Source of the DNA: Chloroflexota bacterium
Lineage (GTDB): Bacteria > Chloroflexota > UBA11872
Direction of reading: 5' to 3'
Assembly: GCA_022824865.1 (NCBI GenBank)
Contig: JAJDZD010000025.1
Coordinates: 1 to 64,000, forward strand
Length of the DNA stretch: 64,000 nt
This document shows positions 41,539 through 50,185 of the stretch, piece after piece; position 1 is the first letter of the stretch, and every line of letters begins with the position of its first letter. Under the pieces are notes generated by a model that saw only the letters and a program-made list of their open reading frames with translations, was not told the DNA's origin and ran no database searches. A program made the position numbers and the translations under genes.

Positions 41539-42405
41539 CTACGCGTCGAGCCGTCCGTTGGCCTGCAGCGTCAACAGCGCGTCGAGGGTGACGCTGCCGC
41601 GCCACTCCAACTCACAGGCGCGGCTTAGCGGTTCCCAGGTAATGTTCCATCCGACGTCCGGCTGCTGACCCGCCGCGAGCAGGTCCAAATTCGCCGCAAC
41701 ATCCTCTGGTCCAACGTGTGCTCGCAGCGGATGATCGGGCGTGGGAGCCCAGCCGAGAGGTTTGAAGACATAGCCTTCCGCATTGACATCGGCAACCAGA
41801 TCGCCGGAGAGAAGCTCGCCGACCACGCGCGCCAGCTCCGCATCGGCTCTTGCACGATCGGGGACGTTGTAGAGGAACGTAAGGACAACGCCCACCTCGT
41901 GAGGATCGGTTAGCTCCAGATCGGCGATCTTGGACCAGCAAAACGTCGTGGCGGCCTCCAGCCATTCGTGCCGAAAACTGTTCTGGTGCAGCAGGCCGGC
42001 AATGGCGGCCGTTGGATTCACGGATGCGGCAGGCGCGTCGTCGGTCTGCCACCAGGGCGCCCGCGGATACCTGAGCGCGGAAGGCAAGAGCCATGGCACA
42101 CCGCCTTCGGAGGTTGTGATGGTCAGCAGGTAGTCACAGGCATCCTTCACCATCTCGTAATCGACCCCAACAGTGCTGAGAATCTTGAGCGCGTGTTGCA
42201 CCGGCACCGGCTGGCTATCGGGACAGCGAATGTCCGGTTCGAGGGCGTTGCCGAATCCGCCGTCGGCGTTCTGATAGGGACGCAGCGCGTCCACCACCGC
42301 GGCTCGCGAGCCTTCCTTGAAGTGAAATTCAAACAGCCGACGCTCCAGAAGCCGAGCGTTCTTCCAAATGAACGCTTCGGCACGCTCCAGGATTGATCGA
42401 CCCAT
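41539..42405 (-). CDS. Prenyltransferase/squalene-cyclase-like alpha/alpha-toroid protein
   Basis: Unnamed protein of 288 residues. GGAGGG 4-5 bases before ATG 42405 fixes the start rather than GTG 42423. The repeated motif YQNADGGFGNALEPD (about 42-56), and later DVGWNITWEPLS, are QxDGGFG-like repeats of terpene-cyclase/prenyltransferase toroids. The DCTAE/DxDD catalytic motifs of squalene-hopene cyclase are absent and the size is about half, so a cyclase reaction is not supported. No signal peptide. Function unknown. Confidence 0.65.
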   Translation of the reverse strand: MGRSILERAEAFIWKNARLLERRLFEFHFKEGSRAAVVDALRPYQNADGGFGNALEPDIRCPDSQPVPVQHALKILSTVGVDYEMVKDACDYLLTITTSEGGVPWLLPSALRYPRAPWWQTDDAPAASVNPTAAIAGLLHQNSFRHEWLEAATTFCWSKIADLELTDPHEVGVVLTFLYNVPDRARADAELARVVGELLSGDLVADVNAEGYVFKPLGWAPTPDHPLRAHVGPEDVAANLDLLAAGQQPDVGWNITWEPLSRACELEWRGSVTLDALLTLQANGRLDA

Positions 42406-42499
42406 CGGGCCCTCCGAACTCACAGGGCGCTGTCTGTGGGCCGAGCCACCGCTGGCATCAGGAGAGTCCAGTCACCCACGCGCCATGCTATCCCTACCG

Positions 42500-42547
42500 G
42501 ATTGAGTGGCGTTCGCAGGCGTTGGAATCGGCCTGCACGGCTCAATC
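42500..42547 (-). terminator. Composite GC-rich stem-loop without U tract
   Basis: GATTGAG, CGT and GCAGGC pair with GCCTGC, ACG and CTCAATC (about 16 bp with small bulges, 10-base loop). It lies after the dioxygenase at 42582 and before the toroid gene on the minus strand, so it may end or process that transcript. No T run follows on either strand. Confidence 0.4.
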
Positions 42548-42581
42548 ATCCGCCTTGGATTTCCGTCCCACTACAGCGTCG

Positions 42582-43457
42582 TCAATCCCACGCATCAAGA
42601 CCCAGCAGCTTCCTGCCCAGGCCGGTCAAGTCGGCCGGCGACTGGGTCCGATGTTCCCGGTCGCGAGGATCGCGGGGCCAACCAGCCCCACCGCCTGGCG
42701 ACTTTGCCGGCCGGCGCTCCCGCCACGACTCGATGCGCAACTGCCTCAACTCTTCGTCGTCTTCCGCCGGCTGCATGGTGATGTACTGGGCCAGGCGCGG
42801 TTTGTCCGACCTGTTGTGACCGTTGCCGTGCGCCAGCATGCGGTCCCAGATAATCAGGTCGCCTGCCTTGCCGGCGATTGACTTGACCTCAAGTCCAGCA
42901 AGGTCGGGGTTCCAGGGATCGCGGTCGACGGGCTGTGTCTTTACCCAGGCGTCAAAGGCGCGGTGGAAGCCCGGAACGCACTGGAAACCGCCCTGGTCCT
43001 CCGCCGTGTCCGTCAGATACAGCACCCCCTGCACCCCAAACGGAATCGTCGGGCGCGACGTGTCCACGTCCCAGTGAATCATGCCCGTGTGCCCCCACTC
43101 CGGCCGGTCGGCTCGCACGGGCGGCTTCATGTTGACCCGGTCGAGCGACACCCACAGCCGCTCGCTGCCGAAGATCTGCGCAAAGGCCTGGTGCACCCGC
43201 GGGAACTGCCGGTTGTCCCACATCGCCTGGTGCTGGTACATCGACACCATGCCGGCCTCTGAAATCGGGGTCTGCGGATCGTTCCGGTCATACGGCGCCC
43301 ACTTGTACCAGTCGTCCGGGCTGTCCGGGTCCATCTCCAGGAAGTCCCAGATGGCCTCGACCAGCCTCGCCAGCTGCTCCCCCGGCACCGCATCGGACAC
43401 CACCACATACCCGTGTTCGTCCCAAAACGCCAGATCCCGTTCGCTCAGCACCCGCAT
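42582..43457 (-). CDS. Phytanoyl-CoA dioxygenase family protein (1)
   Basis: A 291-residue Fe(II)/2-oxoglutarate dioxygenase of the PhyH superfamily. The facial triad is visible as HWDVD (about 128-132, His and Asp) and the distal His in LAHGNGHNRSDKPRLAQY (about 207-224), where the Arg would bind 2-oxoglutarate. LTDTAEDQGGFQCVPGFHR is the usual intervening block. Substrates range from phytanoyl-CoA to ectoine and natural products; none can be named. The Pro/Arg-rich C-terminal part (KSPGGGAGWPRDPRDREHR) is unusual. Confidence 0.85.
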   Translation of the reverse strand: MRVLSERDLAFWDEHGYVVVSDAVPGEQLARLVEAIWDFLEMDPDSPDDWYKWAPYDRNDPQTPISEAGMVSMYQHQAMWDNRQFPRVHQAFAQIFGSERLWVSLDRVNMKPPVRADRPEWGHTGMIHWDVDTSRPTIPFGVQGVLYLTDTAEDQGGFQCVPGFHRAFDAWVKTQPVDRDPWNPDLAGLEVKSIAGKAGDLIIWDRMLAHGNGHNRSDKPRLAQYITMQPAEDDEELRQLRIESWRERRPAKSPGGGAGWPRDPRDREHRTQSPADLTGLGRKLLGLDAWD

Positions 43458-43498
43458 GCCATTGCACCGCGTTGAATCTCCCGGTGCACTCTAGCGGC

Positions 43499-43628
43499 TG
43501 GGGAAACCGGATACCCCGCGCCTGTCCGGCCGGGCCAGGGCGGCGACCGGAACCCGGACGCCGTCACCTTCCCTTGGCAGGCTATGTACTCGCTCCGCAG
43601 AGCCCATTAGAATCCGGCGACGAGGCCT
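43499..43628 (+). repeat. Duplicated dioxygenase promoter region, copy B1
   Basis: About 130 bases are clearly homologous to 55135-55267 and, in their first half, to 51925-51985. Shared runs include ACGCCGTC, GTACTCGCTC and the end TAGAATCCGGCGACGAGGCC before ATG. It carries the same TGTACT-N17-TAGAAT (43585-43613). Confidence 0.8.
43585..43613 (+). promoter_or_regulatory. Promoter copy before the truncated dioxygenase
   Basis: TGTACT (43585-43590), 17 bases, TAGAAT (43608-43613). Both hexamers and spacing are identical to those at 55224-55252, so this is a conserved promoter in a duplicated segment. Confidence 0.45.
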
Positions 43629-43910
43629 ATGCCGTTCGGCGTCGAAACAATGAGCCTCTCAGCCAGGCATCGCGATCACTTCCTGCGTAAGGGCTACCTG
43701 GTCGCTGGGCACGTCTTCGGTCCTACTGAAGACCTCCGGTCGGTCGGCGGTGAGTACCCCGATGTCCTCGATCGCGGAGCCCGACGCCTGCACTCTGCCG
43801 GCGGATTCCGCGGTACCGGCGGCGACCTGCGGTTCGAGCAACGCGCCTATCCGCTGACCCGGCGCGCACGGCCGAACAACGCCCTTCGGCAGCCCGACGG
43901 ACGTCGCTGA
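43629..43910 (+). pseudogene. Truncated phytanoyl-CoA dioxygenase remnant
   Basis: The first about 75 residues align with the intact dioxygenase at 55268: MPFGVETMSL against MPFGAESMSL, DHFLRKGYLVAGHV against DHFQREGYVVARNV, EYPDVLDRGARRLHSA against EYAEVLDRMARRMHAA, and RFEQRAY against PFEQRAI. Similarity then stops abruptly, and the frame ends at 43910. The His-x-Asp and distal His lie in the missing part, so it cannot be an active dioxygenase. Its upstream region is also a duplicate (copy B1). Confidence 0.85.
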
Positions 43911-43996
43911 TGCCGGCCGCCTACCCGGAATCGGTCGTCCTGTCGAAGGCGCCGGGCCGCAGCGTCCTCTTCGCCGACCTGCTTGAGGTGGCCGAG

Positions 43997-45441
43997 ATGC
44001 ACAACGCGAACCTGGTCGTGACCAGTGCCACCAAACACCCGGCGAATCCCGTACTCCCGGCCGGGCTGATCGGACGCTGGGATTCGATGCAGGCGTCGCC
44101 CTGGCAGGGGACCGTTCTCTGGGATGCCGAAGATGGCCAGTTCAAGTGCTGGTACATGGGCATTGACGCCCAGGAGGCCGGCATCCAGCGACCGCGCACG
44201 GGCTATGCCACGAGCGTAGATGGCATCGCCTGGCACCGTCCGGATCTTGGCATCTGCGAGTACAAGGGCTCCCGCGCGAACAACCTGCTCGTGGACAACA
44301 CGCCGCGTCGGACGAACGGCCCCTGCCTGAAGGACGTAGCGGACCCGAATCCCGATCGTCGCTACAAGCTCTTCCTTCCCGACGAAGACGAAAACAAGGA
44401 GATCTGGAACTCGCCCGACGGCGTTCACTTCACGCGCGAGGGGAAGCCGTGTCTAACGTCCGCTCGCACCACGGACGGCGCGTATCGCTGGCTCCCCGAT
44501 CCTGAAGCGTGGTTCGACGTGCACCAGGTGTTGTACGACCCCAGGACCCCGATCCACAGCGCCGCTACAAGTGCTACGGCCAGATCTCCGCGCCCAAGTC
44601 GCCGGATCGAGGCGGCTGGACGAGCCGAAAGGGCGGCATGGCGTACGGCCCGGACCCGTGGACGTGGACCCGCTCAACCCATAACCCCATCATCGATCCG
44701 GACGATGGCGAGGAGTTTCAAATCCACTTCATCTCGGTCTTCCCGTGGAAGGGCTACTACTTCATGCTCTACGAATTCGGGTGGATCGAGCCGCTGCTGG
44801 ATTCGTACGTGGGAGACGTGCGGCTCGCCGTCAGCAGGGACGGCGAGATCTTCAGGCGTGTGAACGCCCATGAGCCAGTGATTCGTCGCGGTGCCAGGCA
44901 CGAATGGGACAGCGGGTTCATCGTGACCTCCAGCGACGTGGTCGTATACGGCTCCGAGCTTCGCCTCTACTACTCCGGTCAGGCCGAGACCTGGACGATG
45001 TGGCCGCTCGGCGACCGGGTGGCGAAAAAAGTGGGATGGCCGCAGAGCGTGGGAAGCATCTACCCCGCCCAGATGGGGCTCGCCACGCTCCCGCTCGACG
45101 GTTTCACCGGCCTGGAGTCCCGAGATCAGGAGATGCCGGCAATCGTGACGACGATTCCGATCGAGACGTCGGCTTCAGCGGTTGAGCTTTCCGCAAGCGT
45201 GAGCCGCACTCTGGCGGCCCGCAGTTGGATCGACGTCGCCGTGCTTGGTTCGAACGGCGAGGAGCTCGAAGGATTCGGGCGTGCCAATTGCCATCACCTC
45301 AGCACCGATGGCGCCGATCGGCCGGTCCGCTGGATCGACACCGGGCACCTGCCGTCGGTCGCCGAGCCCGTGCAGTTGCGCTTCTGGATCTACGGCCAGG
45401 CCCGGCTGCACGGATTCACCTGTACGGATCGTTCAGAATGA
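43997..45441 (+). pseudogene. Frameshifted GH43/GH32-like beta-propeller protein
   Basis: Two ORFs (43910..44863 and 44509..45441) join into one protein of about 480 residues. The first gives GYATSVDGIAWHRPDLGICE, EDGQFKCWYMG and EIWNSPDGVHF; the second continues DPQRRYKCYGQISAPKSPDR, GYYFMLYEFGWIEP and SVGSIYPAQMGLATLPLDGF. These are five-bladed propeller glycosidase-like features. The frames switch near 44535 in GACCCCAGG. One extra C would restore YDPQDPDPQRR, so a C was lost from a short run, or the sequence has an error there. ATG 43997 with GAGGTG 6 bases upstream is the likely start. Its ligand is presumably a glycan. Confidence 0.75.
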
Positions 45442-45499
45442 CACCTGATCGAACGCGTCGACCAACACCGAGTCGAGGACAGAACTGGAGGAGACCGCT

Positions 45500-46279
45500 G
45501 TGCTAATGACCCGCACCCTCAATCGCCTGACCGCATCGCAAGTCGGGATGTTCCACGACCAGGGGTTCCTGGTGCTTGAGGACGCTATCGCGCCGGCCGA
45601 TCTCGACGTCCTGCGAGCGTCGGTCGATGTGCTCGAGGCCTGGGCCCAGCACCATCAGCACCCGCACTTCGATGTCGAGAAAACCAGCACGGACGACCAC
45701 GTCGCCTTGCGCAAGATCCAGGCAATCCATCACCACGGCGGCGCGCCCTGGCGTGCGCTGATGACGCATCCGTTCACGCTGGATGTCTTCGAGGACCTGT
45801 TGGGCCCGGACCTCCGGTTCCACCACTCCAAGCTGATGATGAAGCCGCCGTTCGAGGGATCGGCCAAGCACTGGCATCACGACCTCTCCGAGGGCTTCGT
45901 CTCGCCGGCCGAGGTCAGTCGGCTCATTGAACAGGGCACCGATCTCACGCCGGAACGCGCGCCGGTGGTGGCGATCCAGTACTACCTGGACGACTCGTCG
46001 GCGGAGAACGGCTGCATCGAGGTCGTGCCCGGCAGTCACCGGCGTGGCCTGCACACCAACCCGCTGGCCCCGGAGTTATTCAGTCGCGACGAAGTGGTCC
46101 AGGCCGAAGTGCCGGCGGGCGGCGCCCTGCTCTTCCACTGCCTCACCTATCACTACTCCGCGCCCAATACTTCGCCGCACAAGCGCCGGGCGCCCGTCTA
46201 TGAGTATTTCGCCCCGACCGACGACGTGGCGTTGCTCCCGCGACAGCAGGACTACGGGCAGCCCGTCCGCACAGGCTGA
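45500..46279 (+). CDS. Phytanoyl-CoA dioxygenase family protein (2)
   Basis: A 259-residue PhyH-family Fe(II)/2-oxoglutarate dioxygenase. The metal site is HWHHDLSEG (about 114-122) and the distal His plus 2-oxoglutarate Arg lie in CLTYHYSAPNTSPHKRRAP (about 214-232). SAENGCIEVVPGSHRRGLH is the family block. GGAGGAG 6 bases before GTG 45500 fixes the start. It follows the glycosidase-like gene by 58 bases on the same strand, so the two were probably co-expressed. Confidence 0.87.
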   Translation: MLMTRTLNRLTASQVGMFHDQGFLVLEDAIAPADLDVLRASVDVLEAWAQHHQHPHFDVEKTSTDDHVALRKIQAIHHHGGAPWRALMTHPFTLDVFEDLLGPDLRFHHSKLMMKPPFEGSAKHWHHDLSEGFVSPAEVSRLIEQGTDLTPERAPVVAIQYYLDDSSAENGCIEVVPGSHRRGLHTNPLAPELFSRDEVVQAEVPAGGALLFHCLTYHYSAPNTSPHKRRAPVYEYFAPTDDVALLPRQQDYGQPVRTG

Positions 46280-46297
46280 GGATTAACTGACCAACAC

Positions 46298-46320
46298 CCA
46301 GTCTTTGTAACCAGGACTGG
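46298..46320. terminator. Weak stem-loop between convergent genes
   Basis: CCAGTC and GACTGG form a 6-bp stem with an 11-base loop between dioxygenase 2 and the nitrilase. No U tract. The rest of this 170-base gap shows nothing recognisable. Confidence 0.25.
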
Positions 46321-46453
46321 TGCACGTCAGGCGACGGGCGCCGGCTTGGATTGGGCGGTGTTGACCGGCGCGGTCTCCGCGGGTTCGTTCACCTTCAAGG
46401 CGCCGCTGGGACATCCTCCTCGCGTGCGCGCAAGGTCACACCGGACCCGGCCG

Positions 46454-47302
46454 CTAAGTGGCCGCCTCCCGTTTCAATTCCTCCATCATGTGGCGATGCC
46501 GGCGCAGCATCTCCGCATCCTGCCCGGCCAGGTAGGCCCCCTCCATCTCGTTCGCAACGGTCGGCGCCGGCCACGCCGGGATGTCGATGCTCGCCGTGGT
46601 GATCCGATCGACGCCCCACGTGTACGCCACCACCTCACCCTTGCTGATGATCAGATTGACGCCCACGGCCGCCTCGACCACCGGCACACCGTTTTCCCGC
46701 GCCCGCGCCAGGACGGCCTCGTTCTGGGCGCGTTTTCGCGATCCGAACGATGGGATCAACAGCACTTGCGCGCCGTCCATGACCTGGGTCCGGGCGATGT
46801 GGGCGTTCCAGCGGTCATTGCAGATCAGCACGCCCACCCGCCCAATGGGGGTATCGGTGCCTCGCAATCGCCGCCCGACCCGATTGAAGTCCCACGACGG
46901 ATGCGTGCCCTCGGACAGTTGAGTCTTGCGATACGTCCCGCACAGCTCCCCGTCTGACCCGATGAAGGCGGCGCAGTTGTAGATCCCGTCATCGCGGCGC
47001 TCGGCGAAACCGAAACAGATGTTCCGCTTCAGAAGGCGCGCCACCGATTGAAAGCGCTGAATGTACGGCCCGTCGAGAGGCTCGGCCGGCGCGTGCATCG
47101 CTTCTGCCTTGGAGGGGTCGCGGACGACTTGCATGACCACGTATCCCTCGAGAAATCCTTCCGGCGCGACGATGACATCGGGCCGTTCGCGCGCCGCCTC
47201 GCGAATGAACGCCTCGAGCTTGTCGGCGTTCTCAGCCTTCTCCCACTTGGTCGGCTTAATGGAGAGCGCGCTCGCAACGATTGAGTGGTACATCAGGCTC
47301 AC
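46454..47302 (-). CDS. Carbon-nitrogen hydrolase (nitrilase superfamily)
   Basis: A 282-residue nitrilase-superfamily amidase. The catalytic triad is Glu in VAPEGFLEGY (about 45-54), Lys in YRKTQLSEGTH (about 122-132) and Cys in VLICNDRWNAHIARTQVMDG (about 156-175, CNDxR). The group contains N-carbamoyl amino acid hydrolases, omega-amidases and nitrilases; the substrate is open. The ATG overlaps the amidohydrolase stop by 4 bases, so it is the last gene of a sulfatase-amidohydrolase-nitrilase operon. Confidence 0.9.
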   Translation of the reverse strand: MSLMYHSIVASALSIKPTKWEKAENADKLEAFIREAARERPDVIVAPEGFLEGYVVMQVVRDPSKAEAMHAPAEPLDGPYIQRFQSVARLLKRNICFGFAERRDDGIYNCAAFIGSDGELCGTYRKTQLSEGTHPSWDFNRVGRRLRGTDTPIGRVGVLICNDRWNAHIARTQVMDGAQVLLIPSFGSRKRAQNEAVLARARENGVPVVEAAVGVNLIISKGEVVAYTWGVDRITTASIDIPAWPAPTVANEMEGAYLAGQDAEMLRRHRHMMEELKREAAT

Positions 47303-48420
47303 CCACTCGGTGAGGCCGAATCTGCGCCTGGCACTCCCATCAACCGCGCCGCGGTTCCACCGAGGATTGCGTCGCGGTCCTCATCCGCGAGAAATCCGCA
47401 GTGTCGGCCGATGAAGTCAATGTTCTGCCGGTAAGTCCAGAAGCGCATGACCATTGGCATATCCGTGCCCCAGATCAGGCGCCGGGCGCCGATTCGGCTC
47501 ACACACGTCTCGATGACCGGTTGCACTTCTCGCATCGGATAGTCCCAGACATTGCCCAATGAAATCGGAAACAGCAGCTGCAGATGCAGCCGCTGGTTTG
47601 CAAACGGTTCCCAGACGTAGTCCGGCAACGCAACGTGATCGCCATCGATGAACATCCGCCATGGAAACCCGTGGGTATGCACGACGGTGGTCTCCGGGTA
47701 TCGCTCCATCCAGCGTTCCAGGGTTCGCAGTTCGCTGCGATAGCTCTCGATCGCCGGATCCCGTCGCGCGAGCAGCGTCAGGTAGACGGGCACGCCCAGA
47801 GCCGCAACGGCATCCCAGAACGGTCGATACTCGGGCCCATCCCACGCCTCGTGGTGCCCGTACAGGTCCATCTGATACGGCATGAATTGCAGCCCGCTGA
47901 GCTTGAGTTCGGTAATCGCGCGCGTCACTTCGGCGATCGCTGCATCGGGGTCGTCGGCGACGCGCCATTCGGCGACATGCGCCAGAGCACCCAGCCGCTG
48001 TGGGAATCCCCGAACACAGGCGGCCATGTAGTCGTTCGTCGTTCCTTGGAACTTGTGCAGCAAGGCCCATTCGACATCGGCGTAGTCCATCTCGGCCACC
48101 AGCCGCTCCGGCGGGTAGGCCATGTCCTGCATGGACGGCGGCTGATACTGCTTGGCGATAACTTCGTCGCCGCTCCGCCACTCGAAGCGCCCGAACCCGG
48201 CCGCGCGAAAGTCAGCGTCCTTGAGCGAGTCGAGAGTCGCCCAGCGCCCGAGATCGATCAGCGCATCGACACCCGCCGGCGCACGGTCGCGCGTTCGCCA
48301 GGCCGGTTGATGATGAATGCCCATTTCCCGCTGGAGGTGTCGCAGCGGGTCCTCCTCGCTTGGCGGATCCAGCCGCTCGTTCGGACTCGGAAAGCAATAC
48401 GCATGTCCATCAACGATCAT
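47299..48420 (-). CDS. Amidohydrolase family protein (COG2159-like TIM barrel)
   Basis: A 373-residue metal-dependent hydrolase. GGAGGG 5 bases before ATG 48420 sets the start; the ORF track begins 81 bases upstream. The N-terminal metal pair, normally HxH, reads VDGHAYCF (His about 6 with Tyr in place of the second His). Later are VVHTHGFPWRMFIDGD, LQLLFPISLGNVWDYP and LIWGTDMPMVMRFWTYR, which hold the remaining His and the catalytic Asp. The family includes decarboxylases (ACMSD-like) and lactonases. It sits between a sulfatase and a nitrilase. Confidence 0.82.
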   Translation of the reverse strand: MIVDGHAYCFPSPNERLDPPSEEDPLRHLQREMGIHHQPAWRTRDRAPAGVDALIDLGRWATLDSLKDADFRAAGFGRFEWRSGDEVIAKQYQPPSMQDMAYPPERLVAEMDYADVEWALLHKFQGTTNDYMAACVRGFPQRLGALAHVAEWRVADDPDAAIAEVTRAITELKLSGLQFMPYQMDLYGHHEAWDGPEYRPFWDAVAALGVPVYLTLLARRDPAIESYRSELRTLERWMERYPETTVVHTHGFPWRMFIDGDHVALPDYVWEPFANQRLHLQLLFPISLGNVWDYPMREVQPVIETCVSRIGARRLIWGTDMPMVMRFWTYRQNIDFIGRHCGFLADEDRDAILGGTAARLMGVPGADSASPSG

Positions 48421-48448
48421 CGCCGCCCTCCAGTCCGGGCGCTGGCGT

Positions 48449-49930
48449 TCATCGATCCCGCCGCCGTGGCGGACCCGGATCGGACGCCATCGCCGTGGCA
48501 TCGAAACTGCGCGCGATCAGATCCGACTTCACGTCCCGAAAGTCGGGATCGCTCCAGCGATCCACAAACTCCCAGGGATCGTCGTCCAGGTCGTAAAGCT
48601 CGCCCGTGCCGTGGTTGTGGTACACCACCAGCTTCCAGCATCGATCACGGTACATCGTGGCAAAGCTCGCGCCCGGTGGCCGTCCGCGCGCCCCGTAATA
48701 CTCCGTGCGAACATAGTCCCGATGCGCCTCGCCATCGTCATCTCCGCGCTCAATGACGCCTGCGAGCGACCGGCCCTGCATGAGCGGTGGGATCGACTGT
48801 CCGGCGAATTCCAGGAGCGTCGGGGCGACATCGGTCAACTCGACGAGCGAATCACAGCGACGCCCCGCGGGGATACGGCCCGGCCATGCCATCAGGAGCG
48901 GAACGCGCACCATGCCCTCGTAGAACCGGCAGCCTTTTTCCAGCAAACCGTGATCGCCCAGCATCTCGCCGTGATCGCTCATAAACACAACGACTGTATT
49001 GCGGAGCTGTCCGGTGGCCTCCAGGTGCTCGACGATTCGTCCGAATTCCGCATCGATGAGCTCGATCATCGCGTAGTACGCGGCCCGGACGCGCTTGGCG
49101 TCCATGTCGGACGGACGCGTGGGCACTGGCCTCCGCGCCCGCCACTCGACGTCCGCGAGACGTTCCTGGTGTTCGAGGTCGCTCTCCCGAAAGTAGGGAT
49201 CGGACAGCGAGTCGAGGTCGTAGCGTCGGTAGTACTCCCACGGCGGATCGAATGGCGGATGTGGATCATTCACGTTCACGCACAAGAGCCACGGCTCTCG
49301 CGCCTGCTCGATAAACGCGATCGCGCGCTCGCTGCACCACGTCGTCTGGTGCAGCGAGTAAGGGATGTTGTCCTGATCCGGCGTCGGCGCATATAGCCGA
49401 TTCGCCGAGGTTGGCCGGCGCGCGAATACAGCTGACGGCTCGTGCCCCTTCGCGCGAATCCAGTCGGCGTAGCCATGCACACCCGGCGCCCAATCGTCGT
49501 GCGCACCCAGGCTCCAATCGAACCACCCAAACCCATCGTTCACGCGAGGCTCGGTCGCCTGGGGATCACCGTGACCGTCAGCCAGGTGGAGCTTTCCAAC
49601 CAGCCCGCAGTCGTAGCCCGCCTCCGCCAGCAGTCGGCTGACCAGCGTGGACTCTGCAGCCGGCGGAAAGTAATCGAGCGCGTTGTAGTTGACGTGGACG
49701 GCGCTCGGATAGCGACCGGTCATGAAGCTCGCTCGACTCGGACAGCACAACGGGCTCTGACAGTACGCATGAGTAAACGCCGCTCCCCGACGAACCAGCG
49801 CGTCGAGGTGCGGCGTCCGAATCTCCGGGTTTCCCAGGGCCGCCACCGTGTCGAACCGTTGATGGTCGGTGCAGTACCAGAGGATGTTTGGCGGCCTGTG
49901 CGGTGCGGCGGTCAAGGGATCGTCTGCCAT
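48449..49930 (-). CDS. Type I sulfatase
   Basis: A 493-residue S1-family sulfatase. The formylglycine signature is PLCCPSRASFMTGRYP (about 59-74); the first Cys of CCPSR is the expected FGly residue. The metal site is seen in NILWYCTDHQRFDT (about 15-28) and FMSDHGEMLGDHG (about 307-319). No N-terminal signal peptide is apparent, so it may act in the cytoplasm on imported sulfated compounds, or its start may be mis-set. A formylglycine-generating enzyme is needed and is not in the window. It is first in the operon with the amidohydrolase and nitrilase. Confidence 0.9.
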   Translation of the reverse strand: MADDPLTAAPHRPPNILWYCTDHQRFDTVAALGNPEIRTPHLDALVRRGAAFTHAYCQSPLCCPSRASFMTGRYPSAVHVNYNALDYFPPAAESTLVSRLLAEAGYDCGLVGKLHLADGHGDPQATEPRVNDGFGWFDWSLGAHDDWAPGVHGYADWIRAKGHEPSAVFARRPTSANRLYAPTPDQDNIPYSLHQTTWCSERAIAFIEQAREPWLLCVNVNDPHPPFDPPWEYYRRYDLDSLSDPYFRESDLEHQERLADVEWRARRPVPTRPSDMDAKRVRAAYYAMIELIDAEFGRIVEHLEATGQLRNTVVVFMSDHGEMLGDHGLLEKGCRFYEGMVRVPLLMAWPGRIPAGRRCDSLVELTDVAPTLLEFAGQSIPPLMQGRSLAGVIERGDDDGEAHRDYVRTEYYGARGRPPGASFATMYRDRCWKLVVYHNHGTGELYDLDDDPWEFVDRWSDPDFRDVKSDLIARSFDATAMASDPGPPRRRDR

Positions 49931-50185
49931 GGGGCCCCGTCAGGCCTGTCGACGGAATCCGCGCGGACGCTTTCGAGAGCGTCGTCCAGGATCATCCATG
50001 CGGACCACCGTACTCGCTGCCGCAACCGCGCGACGACTGCGCCGGCTCACGTCGCGCCGGCTCCACCACAGCAGGAACCATCCTTCGCCACCAGCAGCCG
50101 TCCGGCGAGATGCGCCACATTCGGCCTCACCTAGGAGCTATTGCCGCACGGGCGCTGGCGGCAAGCATGAGTCCGTCGACCTGGG
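49931..50185. other. Intergenic region between sulfatase and decayed binding protein
   Basis: These 255 bases have no supported gene. They contain a 6-bp stem (GACGCT/AGCGTC, 49966-49983) and two copies of GCGCCGGC around 50042-50065. No good Shine-Dalgarno precedes the sulfatase ATG. Confidence 0.35.
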
